Shown: positions 9,554 through 18,787 of the stretch, one piece after another
Layout: each line of letters opens with the position of its first letter
How positions within the stretch are numbered: position 1 is the first letter of the stretch
Assembly: GCA_025060195.1 (NCBI GenBank)
Contig: JANXCQ010000012.1
Location: 1-64,000 of the forward strand
Reading direction: 5' to 3'
DNA: 64,000 nucleotides
Origin: Gemmatales bacterium
GTDB taxonomy: Bacteria > Planctomycetota > Planctomycetia > Gemmatales > HRBIN36
Position numbers and translations under genes: made by a program
The notes under the pieces: generated by a model
What the model was told of the DNA's origin: nothing
Databases searched by the model: none
Seen by the model: only the letters and a program-made list of their open reading frames with translations

Positions 9554-9686
9554 GCGAACCTGCCGGCTGACTCCCAGGGACGCCAACTAGAGAGTTAGGG
9601 GTCAGCCCCACCATGGATGCTTGGCCCAAGCCCCGAGCCAAGCATCTGACCTTCCTCGAAACCCTCGGGGCAATGAGGAACGTGCC

Positions 9687-11006
9687 ATGGCCGCTCGTAC
9701 CTGGACGGATTGTGAAGGTTTCCATCGCCGCGATTTTCTCAAGATCGGCACAGTGGGCCTACTCGGTTTGAGCCTACCCGAATTGCTTCGCCTCGAAGCA
9801 CAAGCTTCCCCGGAAAGCCGGGCCCGCGCCAAAGCTAAAAGCATCATCATGATCTGGCTCGCCGGCGGGCCTTCCACTATTGACATGTGGGACCTCAAGC
9901 CCGAAGCCCCCGAGGGTATCCGGGGCGAATTCAAGCCCATCAAAACCAACGTGCCCGGGATCGAAATCTGTGAGCACTTGCCCATGATGGCCAAAGTTAT
10001 GGACAAGTGCACTGTCGTTCGGTCGCTTTATCACAACATCGGTGCTCACGAACTGGGCACGTTATACATGACCACAGGCAATCGCCCCTCGCTGTCGATC
10101 AAGTATCCATCCCTTGGCTCGATTTGTGCCAAGGTTCTGCCCACGCCGCGGGGTGTGCCTCCTTACGTAACCTTCGGCCTGCTGCGCGGCGGGAACGCTG
10201 GTGGGGGTGGCTATCTCGGCACCGCTTACAACCCCTTCGAAGTGGAAGGCCAGCCCGGCAGCAAGAACATGCGCGTACGGGGCATCTCCCTGCCCACCGG
10301 CTTCTCGCTCGAAGATTTGGAAAACCGCAAGAAATTGCTGGAAACTTTCGACGCCAGCTTCCGCGCCCTGGATGAGGCTGCCGACCTGGTGGCCGGACTC
10401 GACCGCTTCCATCAGCAGGCCCTGGACATTCTGCGCTCCGATAAGACCAAGAAAGCCTTTGACCTCGACAGCGAACCCGCCAGTCTCCGTGCTCGTTATG
10501 GCCAGGACAACTTCGGTCAATCGGCGCTGGCAGCGCGTCGGCTCATCGAGGCGGGCGTGCGGTTTGTAACCATTGGCACCGGCGGCTGGGACACGCACAA
10601 CAACAACTTTACCAACCTCAAACAGCGCCTCTTGCCGCCCGTAGATCGCACCGTATCGGCCCTGATCGAAGACTTAGCCCAACGCGGATTGCTCGACAGC
10701 ACCATCGTCTATATCGCCGGTGAATTTAATCGCACCCCACGCATCAACCGTAATGCTGGGCGCGATCACTGGGGCCGTTCCATGGCTGTTGTTCTGGCCG
10801 GGGGCGGATTCAAAGGTGGCCTCGTATATGGCTCGACCGATGCTCAAGGCATGGTGCCCGCCTCGAATCCGTGCACACCCGATGACATCTGCGCCACCAT
10901 GTTCAGCCTGCTCGGACTCGACCCGCACTACGAACTGCACACTAACACTGGCCGACCCATGCCCATCTTCCGCGAAGGCAAAGTCATTCACGCGCTTATT
11001 AGCTAA
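9687..11006 (+). CDS. DUF1501 family protein, Tat-exported
   Basis: A 439-residue protein from the ATG at 9687, preceded by GAGGAA. The reading frame opens further upstream, but that extension is not protein-like. The N-terminus has a twin-arginine leader (HRRDFLKIGTVGLLGLSLPE). DUF1501 belongs to the alkaline phosphatase/sulfatase-like superfamily. Visible hallmarks are IMIWLAGGPSTIDMWDLKP near the N-terminus, a central TIGTGGWDTHNNNF and a C-terminal GEFNRTPRINRNAGRDHWG with VLAGGGFKGGLVYGSTD. It is co-directional with the DUF1549/DUF1553 protein and probably co-transcribed. Catalytic activity is not demonstrated for the family. Confidence 0.9.
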   Translation: MAARTWTDCEGFHRRDFLKIGTVGLLGLSLPELLRLEAQASPESRARAKAKSIIMIWLAGGPSTIDMWDLKPEAPEGIRGEFKPIKTNVPGIEICEHLPMMAKVMDKCTVVRSLYHNIGAHELGTLYMTTGNRPSLSIKYPSLGSICAKVLPTPRGVPPYVTFGLLRGGNAGGGGYLGTAYNPFEVEGQPGSKNMRVRGISLPTGFSLEDLENRKKLLETFDASFRALDEAADLVAGLDRFHQQALDILRSDKTKKAFDLDSEPASLRARYGQDNFGQSALAARRLIEAGVRFVTIGTGGWDTHNNNFTNLKQRLLPPVDRTVSALIEDLAQRGLLDSTIVYIAGEFNRTPRINRNAGRDHWGRSMAVVLAGGGFKGGLVYGSTDAQGMVPASNPCTPDDICATMFSLLGLDPHYELHTNTGRPMPIFREGKVIHALIS

Positions 11007-11186
11007 GCCGTCGCGCGAGCAGCTTGGCTTACCGATTCGCTGCTTGGCACAAGCTCTGCTAGACAGTCCGACCAACGGCTCAACGCGGAAGAGCACCGTT
11101 ACTCACTCTCGCGTGCTGCCTTCACCTACTCCGCTCATTAACTGTCTTTGATGGCGTTCGGCGAGACGATCGTCGTACCAAAAATG

Positions 11187-11210
11187 AGGGCACACTGATA
11201 ACTGTGCCCT
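11187..11210 (-). terminator. intrinsic terminator-like hairpin
   Basis: The arms AGGGCACA and TGTGCCCT pair perfectly around an 8-base loop. Read on the minus strand the stem is followed by CATTTTT, a usable T-run. Read on the plus strand it is followed by TCGCTGTTT, so it may work in both directions. On the plus strand it lies about 180 bp after the DUF1501 stop at 11006. No clear minus-strand gene feeds into it. Confidence 0.5.
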
Positions 11211-12459
11211 TCGCTGTTTCAGATTATTATGACTCGACATTTCCGCTAATCTCCTCATCTCCGTTGCAGGCACGGTCAACTGAACCAACACGGCTAACTC
11301 GATCAATAAGTCAACGAGAGAATTCGCGCTAAGATTTCCGCTCTTCAAGAGAAACAAACTGCCTGAAAGTCTGCCGCCCTCTCTCGTCATCGCCAGTCGC
11401 ATGGCTCTGCGGTTGTCCTCGTCATCTGCGGTGTTCTTGGATTCCCCAATTCGCAGGCACGGGTCATCGTCCCCGAGCGCAAAAAGGTACGAAAGACACC
11501 TTTGAAGCGACTGGGCGTCAACCGAGTTGGACAGACCACATTCTCATGTAGCCCAAAAATCTACGAAGACACCTTGCCGATTGAATCGACCCAGTTTTGG
11601 AACCAACAATTCTCAGCAAGTCACTGCTCGTCAATAACCATGGAAAGTGAGGGGCTGGAAATCGCGAAATGCATATCTGAATGACACAACTCACTAAGGC
11701 GCGACCACGGAGATGAAGAGCGCTCCCTTCATTCCATCAGTGAGCTTTGGACTTCCTAGGGCAGAGTCCTAGAGGATTCGTCGCGCCACCTTTGTCGAAA
11801 CCATTGATTAGGGCAAGCTGACTCCGATCGACGGGTTTGCCGACTACCCAAGTCGGAGGCTCGTCAACAATTCGCCGAGAGTATGCGACCCGCTTGTTGA
11901 GACTATGCCAAGCGTTGCGAGTGGTATCGGGGAGTTTATGTTGCGCGTGGAAGTCTGCCCAGCGCCAGTGCGGGGACAGCGCGACTGTTACCGCAAGGGT
12001 CAGGTGTAACCTGTAAAGCCCTGCCAACTTGATATAAACCAACGGGCTGACTGCTTAGCTCAAAAGGGCCAGAACCGGCAAAATCTAAAGCCACCCATAT
12101 GGCCGCACACCAGCCTGCGCGTCGGCAGGTCGGTCATGCAGATACTGACCGGCACGCTCCGTCTGGGGCCGCGCCGCGGTCTGGTGCTTTACGGTTTCCG
12201 TGGCTTCGCTGGTGATTTTTGTGGCCGGTGTCATGGGTATCTCATGCTGGCCGCTGGGTGGCTGTGAATAGCATGCGGCCCGCCAGTGGATGACGCTGTT
12301 GGAGTCGAAGCATCTGGCGGCGTACGCCCCGATAGAGCATCCGAGCTTGCAACATCCGTAGCGCGAACCGCGGCCCCTGGGGAAGAAGTATCCCTGGGAT
12401 CGCTCGCCAGGGGCTGAGTAAGACCGGCCCCATGTTCGTGTTCGTGCGCTTCCGGGCTC

Positions 12460-12564
12460 GGTGCCGCAGACATGTTCACCTTTCCGAGTCACGTGCTCGA
12501 GCAAGGACATTTCGCCTAGCGAACGGTTTGGTGCCGTGGACATGTTGACCACTCCGAGTGACGG
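12460..12564. repeat. two degenerate 35-bp direct repeats, 70 bp apart
   Basis: GGTGCCGCAGACATGTTCAC at 12460 and GGTGCCGTGGACATGTTGAC at 12530 start two copies of about 35 bp matching at about 28 positions. Each runs on into a C(T/C)CCGAGT(C/G)ACG-like end. Repeated terminal motifs of this kind occur at the ends of IS21-family elements. No transposase is visible, so if this is an element end it is a relic. Confidence 0.4.
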
Positions 12565-12830
12565 TGACTCCTGCGCACGCTAGTCGCGGATTCGCGCGCT
12601 CGACAATTTACACGGTCCTCGCCAGTTCTGAGCGAAGCGCCAAGCGAAGCGGCACACGTCTCAGCCGACGCAATATGCACGGGCGAGGCGTCGGTACGAA
12701 CGCTATCGGAAACAGCAGGTGACTTTGGCGTTCGGTCGGCTCGCGGAGGCAGCGCCCCAACGGCTAACTTGATGGCAATACAAGCGGACGAATCTAGCAC
12801 TCGGCTCCGTGCATCGCCGAGGCGTTTGGA

Positions 12831-14228
12831 TTAGCGGTAGTCTTCGGCCCGCAGGGAGACGCAAATGATTTCCTTATCATTGCGGACGAACATGCAGCGG
12901 TGAGCAAAAGCAGGATGCACCCAGACGACTTCGCGGCCCATGGCTACGCCAGTCGGCTCGATGACCTTAGCGCGGGAAATCTCTTGGTATCCCTTGGGGG
13001 TGAGCCGAGCTAGGATCAGTTCGCCTTTTTCGTTGAACAAAAAGAAACGGTCGCGGTGCGGAATCAGGAACGCATTGGCCCACCGCGCGGGGCGGTCGCC
13101 TGTGGTCGCGGCCAAGGTTTCCCAGAGCCGTTCGCCTGTGTCGGCTTTCAGACAGCGCAATTGTCCGTAGCTGCACACGCCGTAAATGTGGCCGTCCTGT
13201 AGCACAGGGGTGGGAATAATCGAGTGCAACCCATCCGTCTTGATTTCGCTCGAACTCTTGCCGCGCCAGAGTACACTAGCTCCAGGTTTCTTGGGGTCAA
13301 GGCGGAGCATCATGGGGCCGTCATAGAAGGCGGTTACGAAAAGCAGGTCGCCGAGCTTGCGAGGCATGGGAATGGACAGACCGGAACGAATTCGGAACGG
13401 TTGGCGCCAATAAACGCGACCAGTTTCAGGGTCGAGGCTTTCAATGGCTTCGGGATGCCAGATGATCAGCTGGCGGACTCCCGCGTGCTCATATATAACA
13501 GGGGGGCAGTAACCTGGCTCGGCAGCGGAGAGAGCACGCCAAATTTCTTTACCCGTATGTTTGTCGAGGGCGACGACTAGACTTCCATCGCCGCCTGCTA
13601 GGGTGATCAATTTGTTGCCGTCCACCAGCGGATGAGCGGCGTAGCCCCAGAGCGGCACTTCGCATTGATACTCCTTCGGCAACTCTTTACTCCAAAGGAC
13701 CTTTCCTGTGGTCAGTTCCAAGCACAGCAAGTGTCCCATGGCGCCGAGGGTATAAACCCGCTCGCCGTCTATCGTGGGCGTACAACGTGGTCCCGCGGGG
13801 TAACTGATACGGTAACGAGCGGGATAACGGTGTTGCCAAAGGATACGCCCTGAGTTGGCGTCGAGGCACAGGACGCTCTCGTGTCCCGGAGTATCGCCGC
13901 GCTGGAACGGGCTTTTTGGGTCGCGTGCGCCGGCTTCCTTGCGCCAGTCAGTAACAAGCACGCGTTTGCCTGCCACGGCAGGCCCAGCATATCCGCCGCC
14001 AATGGGCGTGCGCCAGAGCACTTTCAGTCCGCTGGCGGGGAAGCGTTCGACGATACCGTCCTCACGCCAAACGCCATCGCGTTGTGGGCCGAGCCACTGG
14101 GGCCAGTCGTCGCCGTGCACCAGCAATGTGCTAGCGAGTAACGTGAAGCTCAGCCCGAGCGCTAGGCGTAACCCAGTCCCAATTCGAGGCAGCTGCGCGG
14201 GCGGCAAGCTCAGAGCACGAGCATCCAT
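12831..14228 (-). CDS. exported PQQ-like beta-propeller protein
   Basis: About 465 residues from the ATG at 14228. The frame stays open further upstream but runs into the end of the preceding DHH gene. The leader includes LRLALGLSFTLLASTLLVHG. The mature protein starts DDWPQWLGPQRDGVWREDGI, the stereotyped opening of planctomycete PQQ-binding-like propeller proteins. Blades carry repeated WXXXX-GKRVLVTD and GKVLWSKELP / GRVYWRQPF patterns (for example NSGRILWQHRYPARYRISYP). The family includes both quinoprotein dehydrogenases and BamB-like scaffolds. No cytochrome c motif is fused here, so enzymatic function is uncertain. The gap to the upstream DHH gene is 43 bp, so co-transcription is likely. 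Confidence 0.85.
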   Translation of the reverse strand: MDARALSLPPAQLPRIGTGLRLALGLSFTLLASTLLVHGDDWPQWLGPQRDGVWREDGIVERFPASGLKVLWRTPIGGGYAGPAVAGKRVLVTDWRKEAGARDPKSPFQRGDTPGHESVLCLDANSGRILWQHRYPARYRISYPAGPRCTPTIDGERVYTLGAMGHLLCLELTTGKVLWSKELPKEYQCEVPLWGYAAHPLVDGNKLITLAGGDGSLVVALDKHTGKEIWRALSAAEPGYCPPVIYEHAGVRQLIIWHPEAIESLDPETGRVYWRQPFRIRSGLSIPMPRKLGDLLFVTAFYDGPMMLRLDPKKPGASVLWRGKSSSEIKTDGLHSIIPTPVLQDGHIYGVCSYGQLRCLKADTGERLWETLAATTGDRPARWANAFLIPHRDRFFLFNEKGELILARLTPKGYQEISRAKVIEPTGVAMGREVVWVHPAFAHRCMFVRNDKEIICVSLRAEDYR

Positions 14229-14271
14229 GGCCCAGACTCCATAGGTGGGGTAAAAGTTAGGCGGGATTGGC

Positions 14272-15387
14272 TCAAGCCTGAAGGTTTTCCAGCAGTTCGC
14301 GGCGGCTGACCAACCGTTGGCCGCGACATTCGTCAATGCGGAGGACTTGAAGAAACCGTCGCCGCAGCTGAGATTGGAGTTTCTCTCGGGCAGTGGTCGA
14401 GGCGCTGGCTAGGGGAATAGCGCCGCCAGCGCGGCGATCGTGACCGCCTGCGGTGCCGAGGTCGCCTATCACCTGCTGTAATACGAGACCCGCTTGGCCT
14501 CGGGCTTGAGCCGTCCGCAGCGACACGATGAGACGATCTTCGTACACGCCGGCGCACACCGACCATTGCATGCCCTCTAAGCGGATAAGCAGGTCGGCGA
14601 TCTCAGCGGCGAGTTCGGGTTGGGGTAGTTCGTCGGCCCAGGAGATGATGAGGCGATCATCGTAAATGAACGTATCCTGCAAAGCTTGGAGCAGGGCCTC
14701 GAAGTATTCGCGTGGTAAACGGGCATGGCGAATACAAGCCAGCAGGTCTTTGTTCACCAGCGGATAGAGGCGAACCAAAGTTTCGTCATCTAACGGCGAG
14801 GCTTCGCGTGGGTAGCCATTGATTTCGGATTCGATGCCATAGAACAGGGCGGTAGCCACTTCCTGGCTCGGCGTGACGCCTTGCTCTTGCAGGTAACTGG
14901 CCACGATGGTGCAGGTGGCGCCCACGTCGGAGCGCACATCTACGATAGGCACACCCCGGAGCTGGCCCGGAGTTTCGTGGTGGTCTATGACGCCGAGAAT
15001 AGGCACCGTCTCGGGCACATTGTGGCGACCTGTGCCGGGTTGGCTATCCACCATAATCAAGGCCCAATCCGGGCGCCAATCCACTTCTTCGACGGGCAGT
15101 AATTGGAGTCCGAGGCATTCCACCATGGCGCGGTTCTCCGCGCGGCCGAGGATGCCGTCGCGGGTCAGCTGCGTGGGCAGGTTGAGCCTTTGACGAATGA
15201 GCCAAGCCAAGCCCGCCATACTGCCCAAACTGTCGGGGTCGGGATTGATGTGTGAAACCAGGTAGGCGCCGCGGAATCGTCCTAAACTGTTCAGAAGTGT
15301 GGTCGAACGATTCTGCTCCGCACGTGTGCTCGCTCCGTTACGAGCCGATCCGTTGCCGTTACGACTGCCGCTTGTGCTGCGTTCCAT
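14272..15387 (-). CDS. DHH/DHHA1 phosphoesterase (NrnA-like oligoribonuclease/pAp phosphatase family)
   Basis: About 371 residues from the ATG at 15387, chosen because the upstream extension is not conserved-looking. Motifs of the DHH superfamily are in order: SHINPDPDSLGS (motif I), VDSQPGTG (II) and VIDHHETPG (the DHH triad). The C-terminal DHHA1 region has GGHDRRAGGAIPL. These residues bind two Mn ions for phosphodiester cleavage. NrnA-type members degrade short RNA and dephosphorylate pAp. Some members cleave cyclic di-AMP, and the exact substrate cannot be read from the sequence. The first 30 or so residues are Ser/Arg/Asn-rich and probably disordered. Confidence 0.88.
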   Translation of the reverse strand: MERSTSGSRNGNGSARNGASTRAEQNRSTTLLNSLGRFRGAYLVSHINPDPDSLGSMAGLAWLIRQRLNLPTQLTRDGILGRAENRAMVECLGLQLLPVEEVDWRPDWALIMVDSQPGTGRHNVPETVPILGVIDHHETPGQLRGVPIVDVRSDVGATCTIVASYLQEQGVTPSQEVATALFYGIESEINGYPREASPLDDETLVRLYPLVNKDLLACIRHARLPREYFEALLQALQDTFIYDDRLIISWADELPQPELAAEIADLLIRLEGMQWSVCAGVYEDRLIVSLRTAQARGQAGLVLQQVIGDLGTAGGHDRRAGGAIPLASASTTAREKLQSQLRRRFLQVLRIDECRGQRLVSRRELLENLQA

Positions 15388-15550
15388 AAATGCCCGAATC
15401 CTGCATCCGGTTCCGAATCTAGCGTTCGTAGGAATTGTATCGCATAGAGCTGGGGGCGCCAAATCTGCGGGAAGTAAGGCCGATGGGGAGCTTCACAAAT
15501 ACCTAGCCAAGGTCAACTTACGCCGCAGGTCCCTTGGTTGCTGCTGGAGC

Positions 15551-16234
15551 TTACTTCTCTGGCTTAGCCTGATCGGGTTTTTCGCTTTTATCCCGGGTAG
15601 GCGGAGCCAGTTTGAACTCGACCAACTCGAGCGTGGTTTCCTGCTCGCCGATCTTGATGCTTATCTTCACAGGGCCGACCTGCGGCGCGTACCATGTCGT
15701 TAGGGCAGCTTTCTGCTTGTCCAGCTGCAGGTTGTCGCCCGCGACTTTGACACACTTGAACTTTCCTGCCCGCGTCATCTCGGCCTCTGCCAGCGATTGT
15801 ACCGTCAATGTTCCGCCGATGGTGCGGTCTTTGACCTGAGACTGAAATGACCAAGAAGCGCCGGCTTTCAGCGGATTTTTCAGGACGGGCATCGGCGGGT
15901 TCAAGGGAACATCATTAGCGGCGAGTCGGTAGATCCCGTCGGGGCGCACCGCTAATACTTCGGACGAGACCACGCGGTTAGCAACGCTGGTTTCCAGACG
16001 GTACCCCTCTTCGTTCTGGACTTTTTCTATGCGTACGACTTGAGTCACGGTTTCTGCGCCCGCGGAATTGACAAACCGCCATGTATTGCCGACTTGGAGC
16101 GGAAAGTACACACGTGGATCAGGCGAGGCTTCTTGGCTGAGAAGGGGCAGGGCGGTAATCAGGGCGGCGGCCAGTAAGATTGCCGGCAGTCGCCCAGTTA
16201 GCCTCCTGCACGGTAGGTTATTGACAGTTATCAT
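15551..16234 (-). CDS. secreted protein of unknown function
   Basis: A 227-residue protein with a signal peptide (LPAILLAAALITALPLLSQEA). The mature part begins YFPLQVGNTWRF and is predicted mostly beta, ending TTWYAPQVGPVKISIKIG and a Lys/Asp/Pro tail. The PLQVGNTW and TWYAPxVG phrases recur in secreted planctomycete proteins of unknown role. AGGAGC about eight bases before the ATG supports the start. It lies 163 bp upstream of the DHH gene on the same strand. Confidence 0.7.
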   Translation of the reverse strand: MITVNNLPCRRLTGRLPAILLAAALITALPLLSQEASPDPRVYFPLQVGNTWRFVNSAGAETVTQVVRIEKVQNEEGYRLETSVANRVVSSEVLAVRPDGIYRLAANDVPLNPPMPVLKNPLKAGASWSFQSQVKDRTIGGTLTVQSLAEAEMTRAGKFKCVKVAGDNLQLDKQKAALTTWYAPQVGPVKISIKIGEQETTLELVEFKLAPPTRDKSEKPDQAKPEK

Positions 16235-16511
16235 GGTGAATTGCTCCTGATAGCGTTGGCCTCGGCCTAGCCGGGTATGAGTCAGAGCCTATGGATTCCT
16301 CACCCCTTAGCACTGCTGGGAAAATCTCCACCCCAATCCTGGATGAGGTTATGGCCTATATTGTACGGAACACATACCTCAAGCAAGGCGGCTCGTAACG
16401 CGCGCAACTTGGTGTGCAGCAAGCACAGCGACAAGCACTTGCCCATTCGACGGCAAGCTAACTAACTAGCGAGCGCTGCGGGTGAGTGAAACTGAGGTTC
16501 GAGACGGCAGT

Positions 16512-16973
16512 TTATTTCAGTTCGCCTTCCAGGTCGGCCAGGTTGACCGTAGGGTCGCTTAGCGACCGCTCCATCTCATAAACGCGTTCCCAGTCGGCAA
16601 AGTCCCAGGAAGTATCCTCGCCACGTTGCTCGAATTCGCGTTGACAGCCGATGCAGTAACGAGCGAAAGGCAAGGCTTCCAAGCGGGCTAATGCGATCTT
16701 GCCGCCGCAGTTCTCGCAGAGACCATATACGCCACGCCGAAACTTGCTCAGCGCCCATTCGATGAGCATCAGCTCGCGCGTCTCCGTGTCCAGTGCTTGG
16801 TAGCGCATTTCCTGGACGCCTGTTTCCAGGGCGGCATCGGCGACATCGCGCGATACTTCCGTGTGCCCCAAGTTGGATAAGTCCCAGGCCTCGCCGAGGG
16901 CCTTGCGAAGCGCGTCACGGCGTTGTAACAATTGTTGCCGAAGTCGCTCCAGTTGCGTTCGCCGCGTCGCCAT
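16512..16973 (-). CDS. DksA/TraR-family C4 zinc finger protein
   Basis: About 153 residues. The N-terminal half is an Arg/Gln/Leu-rich coiled coil (RRTQLERLRQQLLQRRDALR). The C-terminal half carries GLCENCGGKI...YCIGCQREFE, the C4 zinc finger of the DksA/TraR family. Members bind the RNA polymerase secondary channel and modulate transcription. Two in-frame ATGs exist, at 16979 and 16973. GGGAG is only two bases from the first but about eight from the second, so 16973 (MATRRTQ) is preferred. The reading frame continues upstream without protein character. The acidic tail after the zinc finger is longer than in E. coli DksA. Confidence 0.85.
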   Translation of the reverse strand: MATRRTQLERLRQQLLQRRDALRKALGEAWDLSNLGHTEVSRDVADAALETGVQEMRYQALDTETRELMLIEWALSKFRRGVYGLCENCGGKIALARLEALPFARYCIGCQREFEQRGEDTSWDFADWERVYEMERSLSDPTVNLADLEGELK

Positions 16974-17259
16974 TTTCATTCTCCCTGCGCGTTGGCATCG
17001 GGCACATCGGGCTGCGAAATTCTTCGCCGGGTCAGCGCGAGATGCATCCGCCCAGATGCCATGGTGCAAAACCGATGCCAGCGGTGCGGGACAACGTACC
17101 AGTGTTCGCCAACGTGCAGCATGGTGCTCCTCGCCATAACGCTGACGAAGGTAGGAAAATCTGTTTCTGCCGCTTTTTCCTGGACAAACTGTGTTCAATT
17201 CTGCTACAACAATACTAAACAGCGCATGATTTTGGTTGGTCGCGCGTGGGAGTAAGAGC

Positions 17260-18681
17260 ATGGTCGTAACAAGGCAGATACCGCACCGCCATTGGTGTGT
17301 CAGTCGCAGGGAGTTTTTGGAGCTGGCGGGATGTGGTTTCGGTTGGCTGGCGTGGCAAGCGTTGAGTCAGTCTGAGGAGAGTCGCAATCATCCCTTAGCC
17401 GCCAGGGCTGGTCATTTTCCTGGGAAAGCGCGGAGTGTAATCTGGTTGTTCCTCGAGGGCGGGCCGAGTCATCTTGACTTATTCGATCCCAAGCCGACTT
17501 TGGCGAAGTTCCATGGCCAGCCGTTACCGCCGAGCTTCAAACGGCCGATCACACCTATGGGCGTTACGGCGCATTCGCCGCTGATGGCCAGCAAGCGTAC
17601 TTTTCGGCAGTTCGGGCAATCGGGAATTTGGGTGAGCGATTGGCTACCTGAGTTGGCTCAGTGTGTGGATGATCTTTGTGTGATTCGGAGTTGTTATGCT
17701 GATGGCTTGAATCATGTCGGCAGTGTATGCCAAATGAACACGGGCAGCACTCTAGCGGGTCGGCCAAGTCTGGGAGCGTGGACGTTATACGGCTTAGGCT
17801 CGGCCAACGAGAATTTGCCCGGCTTCGTGGTGCTGCAAGATTATCCCGATGATCCCGCTGGGGGCAGTCGCAACTGGGGCACTGGTTTTATGCCGGCTAC
17901 CTGGCAGGGGACTCGTTTTCGCGAAGGAGAAGTGCCCGTGTTGTATCTGCGGCCGCATGAGCCAGTGGCCCAACAACGTCGGCGTCTCGACTTGATTCAA
18001 CGGTTGAATCGCCTCCATGCCCAGCAGCGGCCGGAAGATAGCGAACTGGAGGCCCGCATCGCAGCCTATGAGTTGGCTTTTCGCATGCAGTCGGCCGCTT
18101 CGGAAGTGGTGGATCTCAGCCGCGAGACGGAAGAAACCAAACGCCTTTATGGCCTGGATCGCCCGGAAACGGAACGGATGGCGCGGTGCTGCATATTAGC
18201 CCGACGTCTGGTCGAGCGGGGCGTGCGATTCGTCCAGATTTACTGCGGTTCGGGCAGTAAGTGGGACGCCCATAGCGATCTCGAGGGGAATCATAGCCGC
18301 ATGTGTCGGGCCAGCGACCGACCCATTGCCGGCTTGCTCAAAGACCTGAAACGCCGGGGTATGCTCGACTCGACCTTGGTAGTTTGGGCGGGAGAGTTCG
18401 GCCGCACCCCTATGAGCGAGAGTGGTAATGGTCGCGACCATAATCCGTATGGCTTCAGCGTGTGGTTGGCTGGAGGGGGAATTCGTGGCGGTCTGACGTA
18501 CGGCGCCACTGACGAATTAGGACTTTATGCCGTGGAAAATCGCGTCCACGTACATGATCTGCACGCCACCATCTTACATTGCCTGGGCCTCGACCACCGC
18601 AAACTTACTTACTTTCACAACGGCCGGGAAGAACGGCCCACGGTCAACGGCGGTCGCGTGCTCCACGACATCCTGGCTTAG
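17260..18681 (+). CDS. DUF1501 family protein (first of a tandem pair)
   Basis: 473 residues from the ATG at 17260, with GGGAG seven bases upstream. An in-frame TTG at 17236 has no such site. The leader contains SRREFLELAGCGFGWLAW (twin-arginine type). Signature stretches are [40 protein letters not shown] and [19 protein letters not shown]. The protein ends with LDHRKLTYFHNGREERPT, typical of this DUF1501 branch. The same LDH(x)KLT end is found in the next gene but not in the DUF1501 gene at 9687, so the two neighbours are closer paralogues. It is divergent from the DksA-like gene across 286 bp. Confidence 0.9.
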   Translation: MVVTRQIPHRHWCVSRREFLELAGCGFGWLAWQALSQSEESRNHPLAARAGHFPGKARSVIWLFLEGGPSHLDLFDPKPTLAKFHGQPLPPSFKRPITPMGVTAHSPLMASKRTFRQFGQSGIWVSDWLPELAQCVDDLCVIRSCYADGLNHVGSVCQMNTGSTLAGRPSLGAWTLYGLGSANENLPGFVVLQDYPDDPAGGSRNWGTGFMPATWQGTRFREGEVPVLYLRPHEPVAQQRRRLDLIQRLNRLHAQQRPEDSELEARIAAYELAFRMQSAASEVVDLSRETEETKRLYGLDRPETERMARCCILARRLVERGVRFVQIYCGSGSKWDAHSDLEGNHSRMCRASDRPIAGLLKDLKRRGMLDSTLVVWAGEFGRTPMSESGNGRDHNPYGFSVWLAGGGIRGGLTYGATDELGLYAVENRVHVHDLHATILHCLGLDHRKLTYFHNGREERPTVNGGRVLHDILA

Positions 18682-18787
18682 CGTCGCGTCTTGCCATCGT
18701 GAATATATTCTTAGCGCGAAATAAAATACCTGTAGTGTACACGAAACGATACCAAGTGCGTGAACCATTCTTGTGTCGAGGTGAGGT

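Larger units (their letters stand above)
11007..12830. other. 1.8-kb region with no convincing gene
   Basis: Only short frames occur, without domains or good ribosome sites: about 99 codons leftward at 11103-11402, 60 rightward at 11502-11684, 101 leftward at 11737-12042 and 155 leftward at 12085-12552. Their residue composition looks random (rich in Arg, Ser and Pro). The region contains a strong hairpin at 11187-11210 and a degenerate direct repeat at 12460-12564. It may be decayed mobile or genic sequence, but I cannot name a parent. Confidence 0.5.

Noticed and set aside
11103-11402. 99-codon minus-strand frame
   Set aside because: It runs through the terminator-like hairpin and has no clear start site or family similarity.
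12085-12552. 155-codon minus-strand frame
   Set aside because: Composition looks random, no family resemblance, and it overlaps other equally long frames and the direct repeats at 12460-12564.
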